In this document: in pieces, positions 8,478 through 17,250 of the stretch
How the letters are laid out: every line of letters begins with the position of its first letter
How positions within the stretch are numbered: position 1 is the stretch's first letter
Assembly (NCBI GenBank): GCA_002928535.1
Contig: PERG01000003.1
Location: forward strand, 102,895 to 166,894
DNA length: 64,000 bases
Source of the DNA: Methylotenera sp.
GTDB taxonomy: Bacteria; Pseudomonadota; Gammaproteobacteria; Burkholderiales; Methylophilaceae
Direction of reading: 5' to 3'
The notes under the pieces: model-generated
What the model was told of the DNA's origin: nothing
Database searches by the model: none
The model's input: only the letters and a program-made list of their open reading frames with translations
Translations under genes and position numbers: made by a program

Positions 8478-9818
8478 CTATTCCGCTGCTACCGTCATGC
8501 GCTCAATTAAAATAGAACCTACCTGTTTTGAGCCTTGCACTAAAACATCATTACCCACACCCACAATCATTTTCAACATATCGGTCATATTGCTGGCAAT
8601 CGTCACCTCTTCCACCGCATGCACAATCACACCATTTTCCACCCAGAAACCAGCCGCGCCGCGCGAATAATCACCCGTCACCATATTCATACCATGGCCT
8701 AATAATTCGGTCACCACTAAACCGGTGCTCATTTGCCTGAGCAAGCCCGTAAAATCTTGCGTGCCGGATTGCACAATTAAGTTATGGTTGCCGCCAGCAT
8801 TGCCTGTCGTCTGCATTCCCAGCTTACGTGCTGAATAACTGGAAAGCACATAGCCTTGCAAAATACCATTTTCAACCAATTGCCTTGGTCGCGTGGCAAC
8901 ACCTTCATTATCAAACGGGCTGCTAGCCAGTCCTTTTTTTAAGTGCGGTTCTTCATAAATATTGAGTAAAGGTGAAGCGATTTGTTTACCTAAACTATCC
9001 AGCAAAAATGAGGATTTACGATATAGATTGCCCCCTGAAATTGCACTGATGAGCGATGAAATCAAACCGCTTGCCAATGAGGGATCGAATAAAACAGGTA
9101 CTTGGCAAGTTTTAATTTTACGCGAGTCCAAACGCCTTATCGTACGTTCACCAGCAATCCTGCCGATTTCTTCCACGGATTGTAAATCTTCAGCCGCCCG
9201 CGCAGTGCTATACCAGTAATCGCGTTGCATACTGTCAGCAGACTCTGCAATGACTGAGCAACTGATACCGTGTCTCGAACTTGGATATCCGCCAGTAAAG
9301 CCATGGCTATTACTATAGGCAAAAAAGCCTGTACCGCTGGAAACGCTTGCTCCTTCTGAATTAGTAATGCGGCTATCTACCTCAAGCGCTGCGGCTTCAC
9401 AAGCTTTGGCAATTGCAATGGCCTCATCGACACTCACAGACCAAGGATGATGCAAATCTAAATCTTGAATATCGGTAGCCATTAAGTTGGCATCCGCCAA
9501 CCCGCAAAACTCATCTTTCGCAGTGTATTTAGCAATATTGCAGGCGGCTGCCACAGTATCGCGTAGGGCTTGCGGGCTTAAGTCAGAAGTACTGGCATGG
9601 CCTTTCTGCTGACCAAAATAGACGGTGACTGACATGCCTTTATCACGGTTATATTCAATATTTTCCGTTTCGCCCATACGTACAGATACATTTTGCCCGA
9701 CACTCAGGCTGAGCTCTGCTTCCGCTTGGCTTGCACCTAGGGATTTGGCTACTTTAAGCACATCTTCCGACATCTGCTTAATTTCATTTAGGGAATAAGT
9801 AAACTCTGATTCTGCCAT
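8478..9818 (-). CDS. pmbA: Metalloprotease subunit TldE/PmbA
   Basis: PmbA (TldE) forms the TldD/TldE zinc protease that matures microcin B17 and degrades CcdA in E. coli. The sequence shows the family landmarks: EYNRDKGMSVTVYFG, a long beta domain with GTGFFAYSNSHG, VLFDPSLASGLI, SPFDNEGVATRP and the C-terminal LLGHGMNMVTGDYSRGAAGF. I choose the Met at 9818 (MAESEFTYS), giving 446 residues like the family; a longer frame with 12 extra residues opens at 9854. It is divergent from darP, as in many betaproteobacteria. Its tldD partner is not in the window. Confidence 0.93.
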   Translation of the reverse strand: MAESEFTYSLNEIKQMSEDVLKVAKSLGASQAEAELSLSVGQNVSVRMGETENIEYNRDKGMSVTVYFGQQKGHASTSDLSPQALRDTVAAACNIAKYTAKDEFCGLADANLMATDIQDLDLHHPWSVSVDEAIAIAKACEAAALEVDSRITNSEGASVSSGTGFFAYSNSHGFTGGYPSSRHGISCSVIAESADSMQRDYWYSTARAAEDLQSVEEIGRIAGERTIRRLDSRKIKTCQVPVLFDPSLASGLISSLISAISGGNLYRKSSFLLDSLGKQIASPLLNIYEEPHLKKGLASSPFDNEGVATRPRQLVENGILQGYVLSSYSARKLGMQTTGNAGGNHNLIVQSGTQDFTGLLRQMSTGLVVTELLGHGMNMVTGDYSRGAAGFWVENGVIVHAVEEVTIASNMTDMLKMIVGVGNDVLVQGSKQVGSILIERMTVAAE

Positions 9819-9891
9819 TACATTCTTTCTTAAAACATGCGTTGTTACTTGCACTTAATCACTCAACTTCAAGGCTGTTATAATACCTTGT

Positions 9892-10449
9892 ATGAAACCG
9901 AAAAAGACAAATAACCCAGCCGATTCAGCGATTGAAGCGGATGCTGAAGAAGATTTACTGCCCAGCAAAACTAAACTCAAAGCCGAAGCGGATGCGCAAC
10001 AAGCATTGGGGGTAAGATTATCTGAACTCTCCAAAGACAAATTGCTAAAACTCAACTTGCCGGAGGCTGTGTATGAAGCCGTATTAGAAACCAAACGTAT
10101 CACTGCCAATGGCGCTATTCGCCGTCATCGGCAATACTTGGGGCGTTTAATGCGCGAAATTGATACTGCGCCAATTGCCGAACAGCTCGCACGGTGGGAT
10201 GGCAAGCATACGGCTGAGAATGCGCATTTTCATGGCTTGGAACGCTGGAGAGATCGACTCATTAGTGATGCGAATGCCATTGGTGAGTTCCTGAACTTAT
10301 ACCCAAGCACGGATAGCCAGCAATTGCGGACTTTAATTCGTAATGCCAATAAGGAACTTGCAGCTAACAAACCTCCAAAAAGTAGCCGCGAATTATTCAA
10401 ACTATTGAGAGATGTGACTGAAAGCGGACCATTAACTGATGACGCTTAA
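9892..10449 (+). CDS. darP: Ribosome-associated protein DarP (YjgA, DUF615)
   Basis: DarP/YjgA associates with late 50S assembly intermediates. The 185-residue, charged, helical protein has the family core: LSELSKDKLLKLNLPEAVYEAVLETKRI, GAIRRHRQYLGRLMREID and a C-terminal LRTLIRNANKEL followed by RELFKLLRD. It is divergent from pmbA, the usual arrangement. The next gene overlaps its end by 11 bases if the first ATG is used. Confidence 0.92.
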   Translation: MKPKKTNNPADSAIEADAEEDLLPSKTKLKAEADAQQALGVRLSELSKDKLLKLNLPEAVYEAVLETKRITANGAIRRHRQYLGRLMREIDTAPIAEQLARWDGKHTAENAHFHGLERWRDRLISDANAIGEFLNLYPSTDSQQLRTLIRNANKELAANKPPKSSRELFKLLRDVTESGPLTDDA

Positions 10450-11692
10450 TATGGATATCGTTGCAGCGATTATTTTTGCGCTGGCTTTAATTCACACCTT
10501 TACCGCTAAATCATTTGAAACATTGGCCCACAAGCACCCTAGGCATGCTGGGTTGTTTCATCTACTCGGTGAAGTGGAAGTCGTTTTTGGCTTTTGGGCA
10601 TTTATATTAATTGGTTTGCTGGCGGTATTCGCAGGCGGAGACAAAGCCATTAGTTATGTAGAGTCTCGCCAATACACTGAGCCATTGTTTGTGTTTGTCA
10701 TTATGGTAGTCGCTGCATCCCGACCTGTACTTAGCGTAGTGCGGAACATGATTCTATTCGTTGCGAACCTCATGCCCATGAATAGAATGATTGCCCAAAT
10801 TTGGTTAAGCATGGCACTCGTTCCATTATTAGGTTCGTTCATCACAGAGCCTGCCGCCATGACCATTGCTGCGTTATTGCTAGCCCCATTAGTATTTAAT
10901 CAAAAGATCCCTGAGTGGTTAAAATATGCATCGCTAGGGGTATTGTTTGTCAACATCTCGATCGGGGGCACACTAACCTCCTATGCCGCACCACCTGTAC
11001 TCATGGTCGCAACTGCATGGCAATGGGACTCAGCCTTTATGGCAACGACCTTTGGTTGGAAAGCCGCAGTTGCAGTATTGATTAACTCAACCGTACTAAG
11101 TTATATGCTCCACAAACATATCGCCCAGATTAAGGTTTCTAAAGACACTGTGAAAGAAAGAAAAATCCCTCTCATGGTGAGTATGATTCATATGCTCTTT
11201 TTGATTGGTGTAATCTTATTTGCGCATCATCCGGTATTATTCTTCGGTCTATTTCTTTTATTTTTGGGCTTTACCCAAGCATATGAACGTCATCAGTCTC
11301 CACTTATTCTTAAAGAGGGCATGCTAGTAGGTTTTTTTCTCGCTGGACTTGTAGTCCTCGGTGGCATGCAACAATGGTGGTTACAACCAATTGTGTCCCG
11401 TCTTGAACCACTAGAGTTATTTTTTGGCGCTACCGCACTGACAGCGATTACAGATAATGCCGCACTCACTTACCTGGGCTCTTTGATTGTAGGCATGTCA
11501 GATGAGGCAAAATATATGCTGATGGCGGGTGCTGTCACTGGTGGGGGCTTATCTATTATTGCCAATGCCCCCAACCCTGCAGGCGTATCCCTACTTAAAG
11601 GTGGATTTGAGGAAGGCTCAGTTGGTGCGGTAGCGCTTTTATTAGGCGCACTCCCGCCTACTATAGTAGCCGCGATCCTGTTTCTAATTTAA
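10439..11692 (+). CDS. Putative Na+/H+ antiporter family membrane protein
   Basis: A 417-residue polytopic inner-membrane protein with about ten to eleven hydrophobic segments. It resembles the family annotated as putative Na+/H+ antiporter (PF07399-like): repeated helices with ALIHTFTAKSFETLAHKHP near the N terminus, SFITEPAAMTIAALLLAPL, SIGGTLTSYAAPPVLMVAT and, near the end, TAITDNAALTYLGSL and GGGLSIIANAPNPAG, where the buried polar residues suggest ion-binding re-entrant loops. The transported ion is not proven. Start at 10439 overlaps darP by 11 bases; the in-frame ATG at 10451 is an equally good start. Confidence 0.75.
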   Translation: MTLNMDIVAAIIFALALIHTFTAKSFETLAHKHPRHAGLFHLLGEVEVVFGFWAFILIGLLAVFAGGDKAISYVESRQYTEPLFVFVIMVVAASRPVLSVVRNMILFVANLMPMNRMIAQIWLSMALVPLLGSFITEPAAMTIAALLLAPLVFNQKIPEWLKYASLGVLFVNISIGGTLTSYAAPPVLMVATAWQWDSAFMATTFGWKAAVAVLINSTVLSYMLHKHIAQIKVSKDTVKERKIPLMVSMIHMLFLIGVILFAHHPVLFFGLFLLFLGFTQAYERHQSPLILKEGMLVGFFLAGLVVLGGMQQWWLQPIVSRLEPLELFFGATALTAITDNAALTYLGSLIVGMSDEAKYMLMAGAVTGGGLSIIANAPNPAGVSLLKGGFEEGSVGAVALLLGALPPTIVAAILFLI

Positions 11693-11721
11693 CGAGGGCT
11701 CTCACAATTAACCCTCGTTTT
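11691..11721. terminator. Terminator between the convergent antiporter and PDZ genes
   Basis: An 8-bp perfect stem AACGAGGG (11691-11698) with CCCTCGTT (11712-11719) ending in T's on the plus strand. The left arm overlaps the antiporter stop codon. A-rich flanks make it usable from both directions. Confidence 0.75.
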
Positions 11722-11737
11722 CAAAAGTCTGGCGCTT

Positions 11738-12508
11738 TTATCTAGGCGAATTTAAAGTAACTGTAGTCGCTATATTTTCATTACTACGCTGCAGTATTAC
11801 AGGCACTGTAGTTCCGGCATAACGTTTCACAGCAGCAAATAAATCTTCCGGTTTCACCAGTGATATATCCCCGATTTTTAACAAGGTATCCCCTCGCATA
11901 ATGGCGGCTTTTGCGGCTGGCGATTCCTGTACTACTGCAATTATTTTCAAGCCATTTTCTTCCTGGCCTGTTACCTCAGTCTGGCGTGGGTCGACTTTTT
12001 GTTTGAGTTTAATAATATGCACGCCCAATAACGGCGTGGGCAGCTTAGCCCAATAACTGGCGTAATATTGATAAACCGTAGGATCTTGCGCAAGATCCTG
12101 TTCTGTTACTTCACCTTTATTTTTAATGGCATCCTTGATGGCCTGCATTTTCGACGCGGCTGTTTTGCTGGAGCCATACTTGGTATAGACCAAGACCGTG
12201 TCCGCATGAATACTTTTTCCATGCTGCAAAGCGAGTTCAGCAGGTACATTACCCGCTTCAAACCCAGAAGAGCCCATCATGTCATATCCTTTTTCTAACA
12301 TGCTGATGTTGTCTTCTTCCTTATGGTTACTCACAAATATTTTAGTATCCGGGTTTTGCTGCAGGGATCTGAGTTGGCTGTTATTTTGGGCTTTGTAATT
12401 TTTTGCATACAAGTTTTCTTCTGCCTGTATTTGCATTGAAAATAAACTAGTAGCAATGGCAAGTAAAATAGTTGAGGTAAAAGTTGAATACCGGAGAATG
12501 AGCGGCAT
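11738..12508 (-). CDS. Exported protein with C-terminal PDZ domain
   Basis: A 256-residue protein of unknown role. Residues 1-29 form a signal peptide (hydrophobic core, QIQA cleavage site). The middle (30-150) contains DTKIFVSNHKEED and GKSIHADTVLVYTKYGSS, a pattern I know only from uncharacterised exported proteins. Residues about 160-250 form a PDZ domain: PLLGVHI, GLKIIAVVQESPAAKAAIMRGDTLLKIG and VPVILQR. No protease catalytic residues are visible, so it is probably a periplasmic binding or adaptor protein rather than a DegP-type enzyme. Divergent from mog. Confidence 0.75.
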   Translation of the reverse strand: MPLILRYSTFTSTILLAIATSLFSMQIQAEENLYAKNYKAQNNSQLRSLQQNPDTKIFVSNHKEEDNISMLEKGYDMMGSSGFEAGNVPAELALQHGKSIHADTVLVYTKYGSSKTAASKMQAIKDAIKNKGEVTEQDLAQDPTVYQYYASYWAKLPTPLLGVHIIKLKQKVDPRQTEVTGQEENGLKIIAVVQESPAAKAAIMRGDTLLKIGDISLVKPEDLFAAVKRYAGTTVPVILQRSNENIATTVTLNSPR

Positions 12509-12566
12509 AAGAAATCCTTTGTAAGGTAATGGTATGATAAAAGCCTAACTCATTAATGACCTAAGC

Positions 12567-13205
12567 ATGACAAAAGAATTCATTAAAATTGGCTTGGTTT
12601 CGATTAGCGATCGCGCTAGCAGCGGCGTTTATGAAGACCAAGGCATCCCAACTCTTAAGTCTTGGCTAGACCAAGCTTTGCTCACCCCTATTCAGTTTAT
12701 TGCAAGACTGATTGCCGATGAGCAATCTGACATCGAATCCACTTTGAAAGATCTGGTGGACTTTGAGGAATGCCACTTGATCCTAACAACTGGTGGAACG
12801 GGTCCTGCCCTGCGGGATGTGACGCCTGAAGCAACAATTAATGTATCAGACAAAATAATGCCGGGCTTTGGTGAGCAGATGCGCCAGATTAGTCTGAATT
12901 TTGTACCTACTGCAATTCTTTCACGCCAGGTGGCTGTGATTCGTAAACAATGCCTGATCATTAACTTACCAGGCCAACCCAAAGCGATTGCCCAAACACT
13001 TGAAGGATTAAAAGGCGAAAACGGTGAAATCAAAACCCATGGCATCTTTGCTGCTGTTCCTTACTGCCTCGATCTGCTGGCTACGCCTGAGCGGACTATG
13101 CCTTATTTGGAAACAAATGAAAGTATAGTGAAGGCATTCCGGCCCAAATCCGCAACTAAGCCTGCAAACCTAGTCGATATTCCATCTGACAGTAACCCTA
13201 ACTAA
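12567..13205 (+). CDS. mog: Molybdopterin adenylyltransferase
   Basis: Mog adenylates molybdopterin before molybdenum insertion. The 212-residue protein has the MoCF-fold motifs IGLVSISDRASSGVYED, the substrate loop LTTGGTGPALRDVTPEAT, and LIINLPGQPKAI. Length and C-terminal CLDLL motif match Mog rather than MoaB. Its TAA stop overlaps the thiL ATG (TAATG), suggesting translational coupling. Confidence 0.9.
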   Translation: MTKEFIKIGLVSISDRASSGVYEDQGIPTLKSWLDQALLTPIQFIARLIADEQSDIESTLKDLVDFEECHLILTTGGTGPALRDVTPEATINVSDKIMPGFGEQMRQISLNFVPTAILSRQVAVIRKQCLIINLPGQPKAIAQTLEGLKGENGEIKTHGIFAAVPYCLDLLATPERTMPYLETNESIVKAFRPKSATKPANLVDIPSDSNPN

Positions 13206-14176
13206 TGGCTGAGTTCGAGTTAATTGAACAGCACTTCACTCGCCTTACCCGACATACCAATCTGGGTATAGGTGATGATGCCGCATTAATCTCTGTGTCA
13301 GAAGGCATGGAGCTGGCCATTTCAGCCGACATGCTGGTTTCGGGTACACATTTTTTTGCAGATGCAGATCCTTATCAGCTAGGCTGGAAATCGTTAGCGG
13401 TAAATGTATCGGATATGGCAGCAATGGGCGCCGTACCTAAATGGGTTACCCTTGCAATCGCTTTGCCACAGCAGGATGACGTATGGTTAAGTCAGTTTTC
13501 ACAAGGTTTTTTTGCCTGCGCCAATACGTTTAACATTGACCTCATTGGTGGCGACACGACCAAAACCCAGCAAAAAGAAAATCTTACTATTAGTGTTCAG
13601 ATCATGGGCGAGGTACCAAGGGGGCAGGCCATTAAACGCAGTGGTGCCAAAGTGGGCGACGATATCTGGGTATCCGGCCCTTTAGGGAAAGCAGCAGTGG
13701 GATTGCAGCATTTACTAGGCAATCTAGTAATTGATTCAGAAGCGGTCACAGAACACCTGGCGGCATTGCATATGCCTGCACCGCGTGTTGATTTGGGAAT
13801 TGTTCTGCGGGGCATAGCCAATAGCTGCCTGGATATCTCGGACGGTTTATTGGGAGATCTACAGCACATCCTTAAAGCTTCTAATGTGGGTGCACAGATA
13901 CAACTGAATGCCATTCCAACCTCGGAATTTATTGCCCAGCATTTGGATGGCATTACATTTCAGCGCTATGTGCTTGCGGGTGGGGATGACTATGAATTAT
14001 GTTTCACGGCCGCTACAGATAAGGCGGATCAAATCTTGGCAGTGAGTCAGCAGTTAAATCTGCCATTATCCAAAATAGGCAAAATTACTCATGAAAAAGC
14101 CTTAGAAGTATTGGATGCGCGTCAGCAAACTATTACTTTGGACTCGCTTGGCTACAACCACTTCAATGGTCATTAA
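13205..14176 (+). CDS. thiL: Thiamine-monophosphate kinase
   Basis: ThiL phosphorylates thiamine monophosphate to thiamine diphosphate. The 323-residue sequence starts MAEFELIEQHFTRL and shows IGDDAALI, the Mg/ATP site in the SADMLVSGTHF region, GWKSLAVNVSDMAAMGA, DLIGGDTTK, GCWVSGPLG-type DDIWVSGPLGKAA, DISDGLLGDLQHI and AGGDDYELCF. All are intact. It overlaps mog by one base and precedes pgpA by 3 bases, a conserved thiL-pgpA-pncC string. Confidence 0.96.
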   Translation: MAEFELIEQHFTRLTRHTNLGIGDDAALISVSEGMELAISADMLVSGTHFFADADPYQLGWKSLAVNVSDMAAMGAVPKWVTLAIALPQQDDVWLSQFSQGFFACANTFNIDLIGGDTTKTQQKENLTISVQIMGEVPRGQAIKRSGAKVGDDIWVSGPLGKAAVGLQHLLGNLVIDSEAVTEHLAALHMPAPRVDLGIVLRGIANSCLDISDGLLGDLQHILKASNVGAQIQLNAIPTSEFIAQHLDGITFQRYVLAGGDDYELCFTAATDKADQILAVSQQLNLPLSKIGKITHEKALEVLDARQQTITLDSLGYNHFNGH

Positions 14177-14179
14177 AAT

Positions 14180-14683
14180 ATGAAACCGCTAATTCCTCCA
14201 CCAACTGTCCGATTTTTAATCGCCCATCCTGCTCATTTTTTTGCTTTGGGATTCGGCAGCGGACTGGCCCGATTCGCCCCTGGCACCGCTGGAAGTTTGG
14301 TTGCCTTGCCTATTGCATGGGGCATTGCAACCTTTCCTCTTCTGACACAGCTTTCAATTGTGGCAATATTATTCATCATCGGCTGTTACATTTGCGCCAT
14401 TACCAGCCGAAATTTAGGTGTGGTCGACCACGGCAGCATAGTTTGGGATGAGATTGTCGCCATGCTGCTGGTGCTGGCATTCACACCATTATCATGGCTA
14501 TGGTGGTTGATCGCTTTCCTGCTGTTTCGCCTATTTGATATCTGGAAACCTTATCCCATCAAACATTACGATGCAAAACTTAAAAATGGGTTTGGGGTTA
14601 TGTTTGATGATCTACTTGCGGGAATTTATGCGCTGATTTGTATACAAATATTGCTATGGATGACCAAGAACTTATCGCTTTAG
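14180..14683 (+). CDS. pgpA: Phosphatidylglycerophosphatase A
   Basis: PgpA dephosphorylates phosphatidylglycerol phosphate in the inner membrane. The 167-residue protein has several hydrophobic helices and the family motifs FGSGLARFAPGTAGSLVALP, HGSIVWDEIVAM (with the catalytic acidic residues D and E) and FRLFDIWKPYPI. Its 3' end overlaps the start of pncC by about 28 bases. Confidence 0.93.
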   Translation: MKPLIPPPTVRFLIAHPAHFFALGFGSGLARFAPGTAGSLVALPIAWGIATFPLLTQLSIVAILFIIGCYICAITSRNLGVVDHGSIVWDEIVAMLLVLAFTPLSWLWWLIAFLLFRLFDIWKPYPIKHYDAKLKNGFGVMFDDLLAGIYALICIQILLWMTKNLSL

Positions 14684-15144
14684 CAGAAAAGCTCGGTGTT
14701 GCTTTAAAAACCCGCAACCTGTCTTTAGCATTGGCAGAGTCCTGCACTGGCGGCATGGCAGCACAAGTTGTCACTGCTATTTCTGGAAGCTCCGCCACTT
14801 TTGAACGCGGATTTGTGACCTACAGCAACCCTTCAAAACAAGAGTTGCTTGGGGTCACAGAGTTAACATTGAATACCTATGGCGCAGTGAGCGAAGAAAC
14901 GGCCCGCGAGATGGCTACAGGCGCCTTAAAAAACAGTCATGCACAAATTGCAGGTAGCATTACCGGTATCGCCGGGCCTGACGGAGGCACCCAAGAAAAA
15001 CCCGTGGGCATGGTTTGTTTTGCATGGGTTGGCGATCATTATCCGCTCAAAAGTATTACCCGCCAGTTTAGCGGTAACCGCCATACAATTCGCCAGCAAG
15101 CCGTAGCGACATTGCTGGCGAATCTTTTAGCCTCATTACAATAA
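14656..15144 (+). CDS. pncC: Nicotinamide-nucleotide amidohydrolase (CinA C-terminal family)
   Basis: PncC deamidates nicotinamide mononucleotide in NAD recycling. I choose the ATG at 14656 (MDDQELIALAEKL), which matches the family start; an upstream TTG at 14638 would add six residues. Motifs: LALAESCTGGMAAQVV (catalytic Ser and Cys region), GFVTYSNPSKQELLGV, GAVSEETAREMA, GITGIAGPDGG in the form SITGIAGPDGGTQEKPVG. This is the stand-alone CinA C-terminal domain without the molybdopterin-binding part. Confidence 0.95.
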   Translation: MDDQELIALAEKLGVALKTRNLSLALAESCTGGMAAQVVTAISGSSATFERGFVTYSNPSKQELLGVTELTLNTYGAVSEETAREMATGALKNSHAQIAGSITGIAGPDGGTQEKPVGMVCFAWVGDHYPLKSITRQFSGNRHTIRQQAVATLLANLLASLQ

Positions 15145-15165
15145 TCTCTACTTCAAAAACGCTAT

Positions 15166-15483
15166 CTAGTCACGACCACGATGGCCTCGGTGGCCATGTC
15201 CGCGATGATCCCAGTCGCGATCACGTTTCCAGCCATGATGGCGGTGACGGTCATTATCGTAATAACGGAAGTTAGCACGTGGGCTGTAATAATATGGCTG
15301 AGGCGCCGCATAGTAGGCTGGTGCGCCATAGTAGACTACAGGAGGTGCGTAATGCCTTACCACTGGTGCTGGATAACCCCCGCCAATATTAATGCCGAAG
15401 CTAAATGAATCATGCGCCTGAGCGGCGGTGAATGGTGCTAAAGCTAACCCAGATACAACTAATAAGGAACGTAACATTTTCAT
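15166..15483 (-). CDS. Small exported low-complexity protein (Tyr/Pro then His/Arg/Asp rich)
   Basis: A 105-residue protein with a clear signal peptide (residues 1-23, cleavage after AQA). The mature part begins DSFSFGINIGGGYPAP, continues with a Tyr/Pro/Ala-rich stretch (APPVVYYGAPAYYAAP) and ends in a charged tail of His, Arg, Asp and Gly (RGHGHRGHRGRD). Such PXXY/His-rich periplasmic or surface proteins are common in proteobacteria and may bind metal or the envelope, but no function can be assigned. Convergent with pncC, divergent from recA. Confidence 0.7.
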   Translation of the reverse strand: MKMLRSLLVVSGLALAPFTAAQAHDSFSFGINIGGGYPAPVVRHYAPPVVYYGAPAYYAAPQPYYYSPRANFRYYDNDRHRHHGWKRDRDWDHRGHGHRGHRGRD

Positions 15484-15677
15484 CGTATTTCTCCATTTAC
15501 AAATTACACCTGTTAAGACGCACTATGCGCCCAATGGTTTACCTCAATCCACCATCTTTACAAGAAATTACATGTGGCAAAAATACAGTCTATGCTTACC
15601 TTAAGTAGTAAATTATGGAATAATTAGAGGTTATTACCCGCATCACTTAAGCACCTCAAAATAAAGGCAAAAACACT

Positions 15678-16706
15678 ATGGATGACAATAAAAGCAAAGC
15701 TCTTGCCGCCGCACTTTCTCAAATTGAAAAGCAATTCGGCAAAGGCTCCATCATGCGCATGGGCGACAGCGATATCGGCGAAGATATTCAAGCCGTTTCC
15801 ACTGGTTCGCTCGGGCTTGATATTGCTTTAGGCATTGGTGGTTTACCACGTGGCCGCGTGGTTGAAATTTACGGCCCTGAATCATCCGGTAAAACGACAC
15901 TGACGCTATCAGTCATTGCGCAAATGCAAAAAATGGGCGGCACTGCTGCTTTCATCGATGCGGAACACGCACTTGATCCTCAATATGCCGCCAAACTAGG
16001 CGTGAATGTGCCCGACTTACTCATCAGCCAGCCAGATACAGGCGAACAAGCCTTGGAAATTGCTGACATGCTGGTACGTTCAGGTTCAGTGGATATCGTG
16101 GTGGTCGACTCTGTTGCCGCACTTACGCCGCGTGCCGAAATCGAAGGCGAAATGGGTGACTCACACATGGGCCTGCAAGCCCGCTTGATGAGCCAGGCAT
16201 TGCGTAAACTGACCGGCAACATTAAACGTACCAATACCTTGGTGATCTTTATTAACCAAATTCGTATGAAAATCGGTGTGATGTTCGGCAATCCGGAAAC
16301 AACAACCGGCGGTAACGCACTTAAATTCTACGCTTCAGTACGCCTGGATATCCGCCGTATCGGTGCGATCAAAAAAGGCGATGAAGTGACCGGTTCTGAA
16401 ACGCGCGTGAAAGTCATTAAAAACAAAGTTGCGCCGCCGTTCAAGCAAGCTGAATTTGACATTCTGTATGGCGAAGGCATTTCCCGCGAAGGCGAAATTA
16501 TCGAACTGGGCGTCAATGCAAAATTCGTAGAAAAAGCCGGTGCCTGGTATAGCTACAATGGCGAGAAAATTGGCCAAGGCAAAGATAACGCACGTGAATT
16601 CTTAAAAGAACATCCGGCTATTGCCAATGAAATTGATGCCAAGATTCGCGCCAATATCAAGCAGTTAAGCGAAAGCATGACTGCGGTACGTACGGAAGAC
16701 GATTAA
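15678..16706 (+). CDS. recA: Recombinase RecA
   Basis: RecA forms filaments on single-stranded DNA for strand exchange and triggers LexA/UmuD self-cleavage. The 342-residue protein has Walker A GPESSGKT (66-73), [10 protein letters not shown], Walker B-like [14 protein letters not shown], the DNA-binding loop [20 protein letters not shown] and loop 2 around [20 protein letters not shown]. Full normal length. I looked for a CTGT-N8-ACAG SOS box in the 194 bases upstream and did not find a clean one. recX follows. Confidence 0.98.
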   Translation: MDDNKSKALAAALSQIEKQFGKGSIMRMGDSDIGEDIQAVSTGSLGLDIALGIGGLPRGRVVEIYGPESSGKTTLTLSVIAQMQKMGGTAAFIDAEHALDPQYAAKLGVNVPDLLISQPDTGEQALEIADMLVRSGSVDIVVVDSVAALTPRAEIEGEMGDSHMGLQARLMSQALRKLTGNIKRTNTLVIFINQIRMKIGVMFGNPETTTGGNALKFYASVRLDIRRIGAIKKGDEVTGSETRVKVIKNKVAPPFKQAEFDILYGEGISREGEIIELGVNAKFVEKAGAWYSYNGEKIGQGKDNAREFLKEHPAIANEIDAKIRANIKQLSESMTAVRTEDD

Positions 16707-16715
16707 GGAATAGCA

Positions 16716-17159
16716 ATAGATTATCAGGCGAAAACTTTACGGCAACGCGCCCTGGATTATTTAACTAAACGCGAATACTCCTATCAGGAACTAGGGCAAA
16801 AACTTAAAGCCTACGCTGAAGAATCCGATGACATTCCGGCATTACTAACAGAATTTAAAGATAAAGGCTGGTTATCAGACGCCCGATTTACTGAGCAGAT
16901 TGTTCATGCACGTAAAGCTAAATTTGGGAGTGCGCGTGTGGCGCATGAACTACGTGAAAAAGGCATTGCTGATGATTTGATTGCCGATGCAGTGGCCGAA
17001 GTAAAGATAGACGAACTGGCAAATGCTAAAGATGTTTGGCGTAAGAAATATGACGCCCTACCCAAGACACAACTGGAATGGGCCAAACAAGCTAGGTTTC
17101 TGCAAAGCCGCGGCTTTGGGTTCGACATAATAAAAAAAGTATTAAACACTAAAGATTAG
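16716..17159 (+). CDS. recX: Regulatory protein RecX, apparently with a non-canonical AUA start
   Basis: RecX binds in the RecA filament groove and inhibits it. The frame reads LRQRALDYLTKREYSYQEL, then LLTEFKDKGWLSDARFTEQI, ARVAHELREKGI, and RFLQSRGFGFDIIKKVL, the three three-helix repeats of RecX in order. Between the recA stop (16704-16706, same frame) and this homology there is no ATG, GTG or TTG. The best candidate is ATA at 16716, six bases after AGGA (16706-16709), giving a 147-residue protein starting DYQAKTLRQRA. The first canonical codon, GTG at 16938, would delete half the protein. Confidence 0.8.
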   Translation: MDYQAKTLRQRALDYLTKREYSYQELGQKLKAYAEESDDIPALLTEFKDKGWLSDARFTEQIVHARKAKFGSARVAHELREKGIADDLIADAVAEVKIDELANAKDVWRKKYDALPKTQLEWAKQARFLQSRGFGFDIIKKVLNTKD

Positions 17160-17250
17160 TGATGCATTAGGCAACAATGTTAAGCCACCTTAAGCGACTG
17201 AAAAAACATACAAATTTGGATCAAGTCCAAAAGATGGATTTTATTAAAGA

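Noticed and set aside
15484..15677. SOS (LexA) box upstream of recA
   Set aside because: The best candidate around ATGT...ACAG has 9 instead of 8 spacer bases and lacks CTGT; not convincing.
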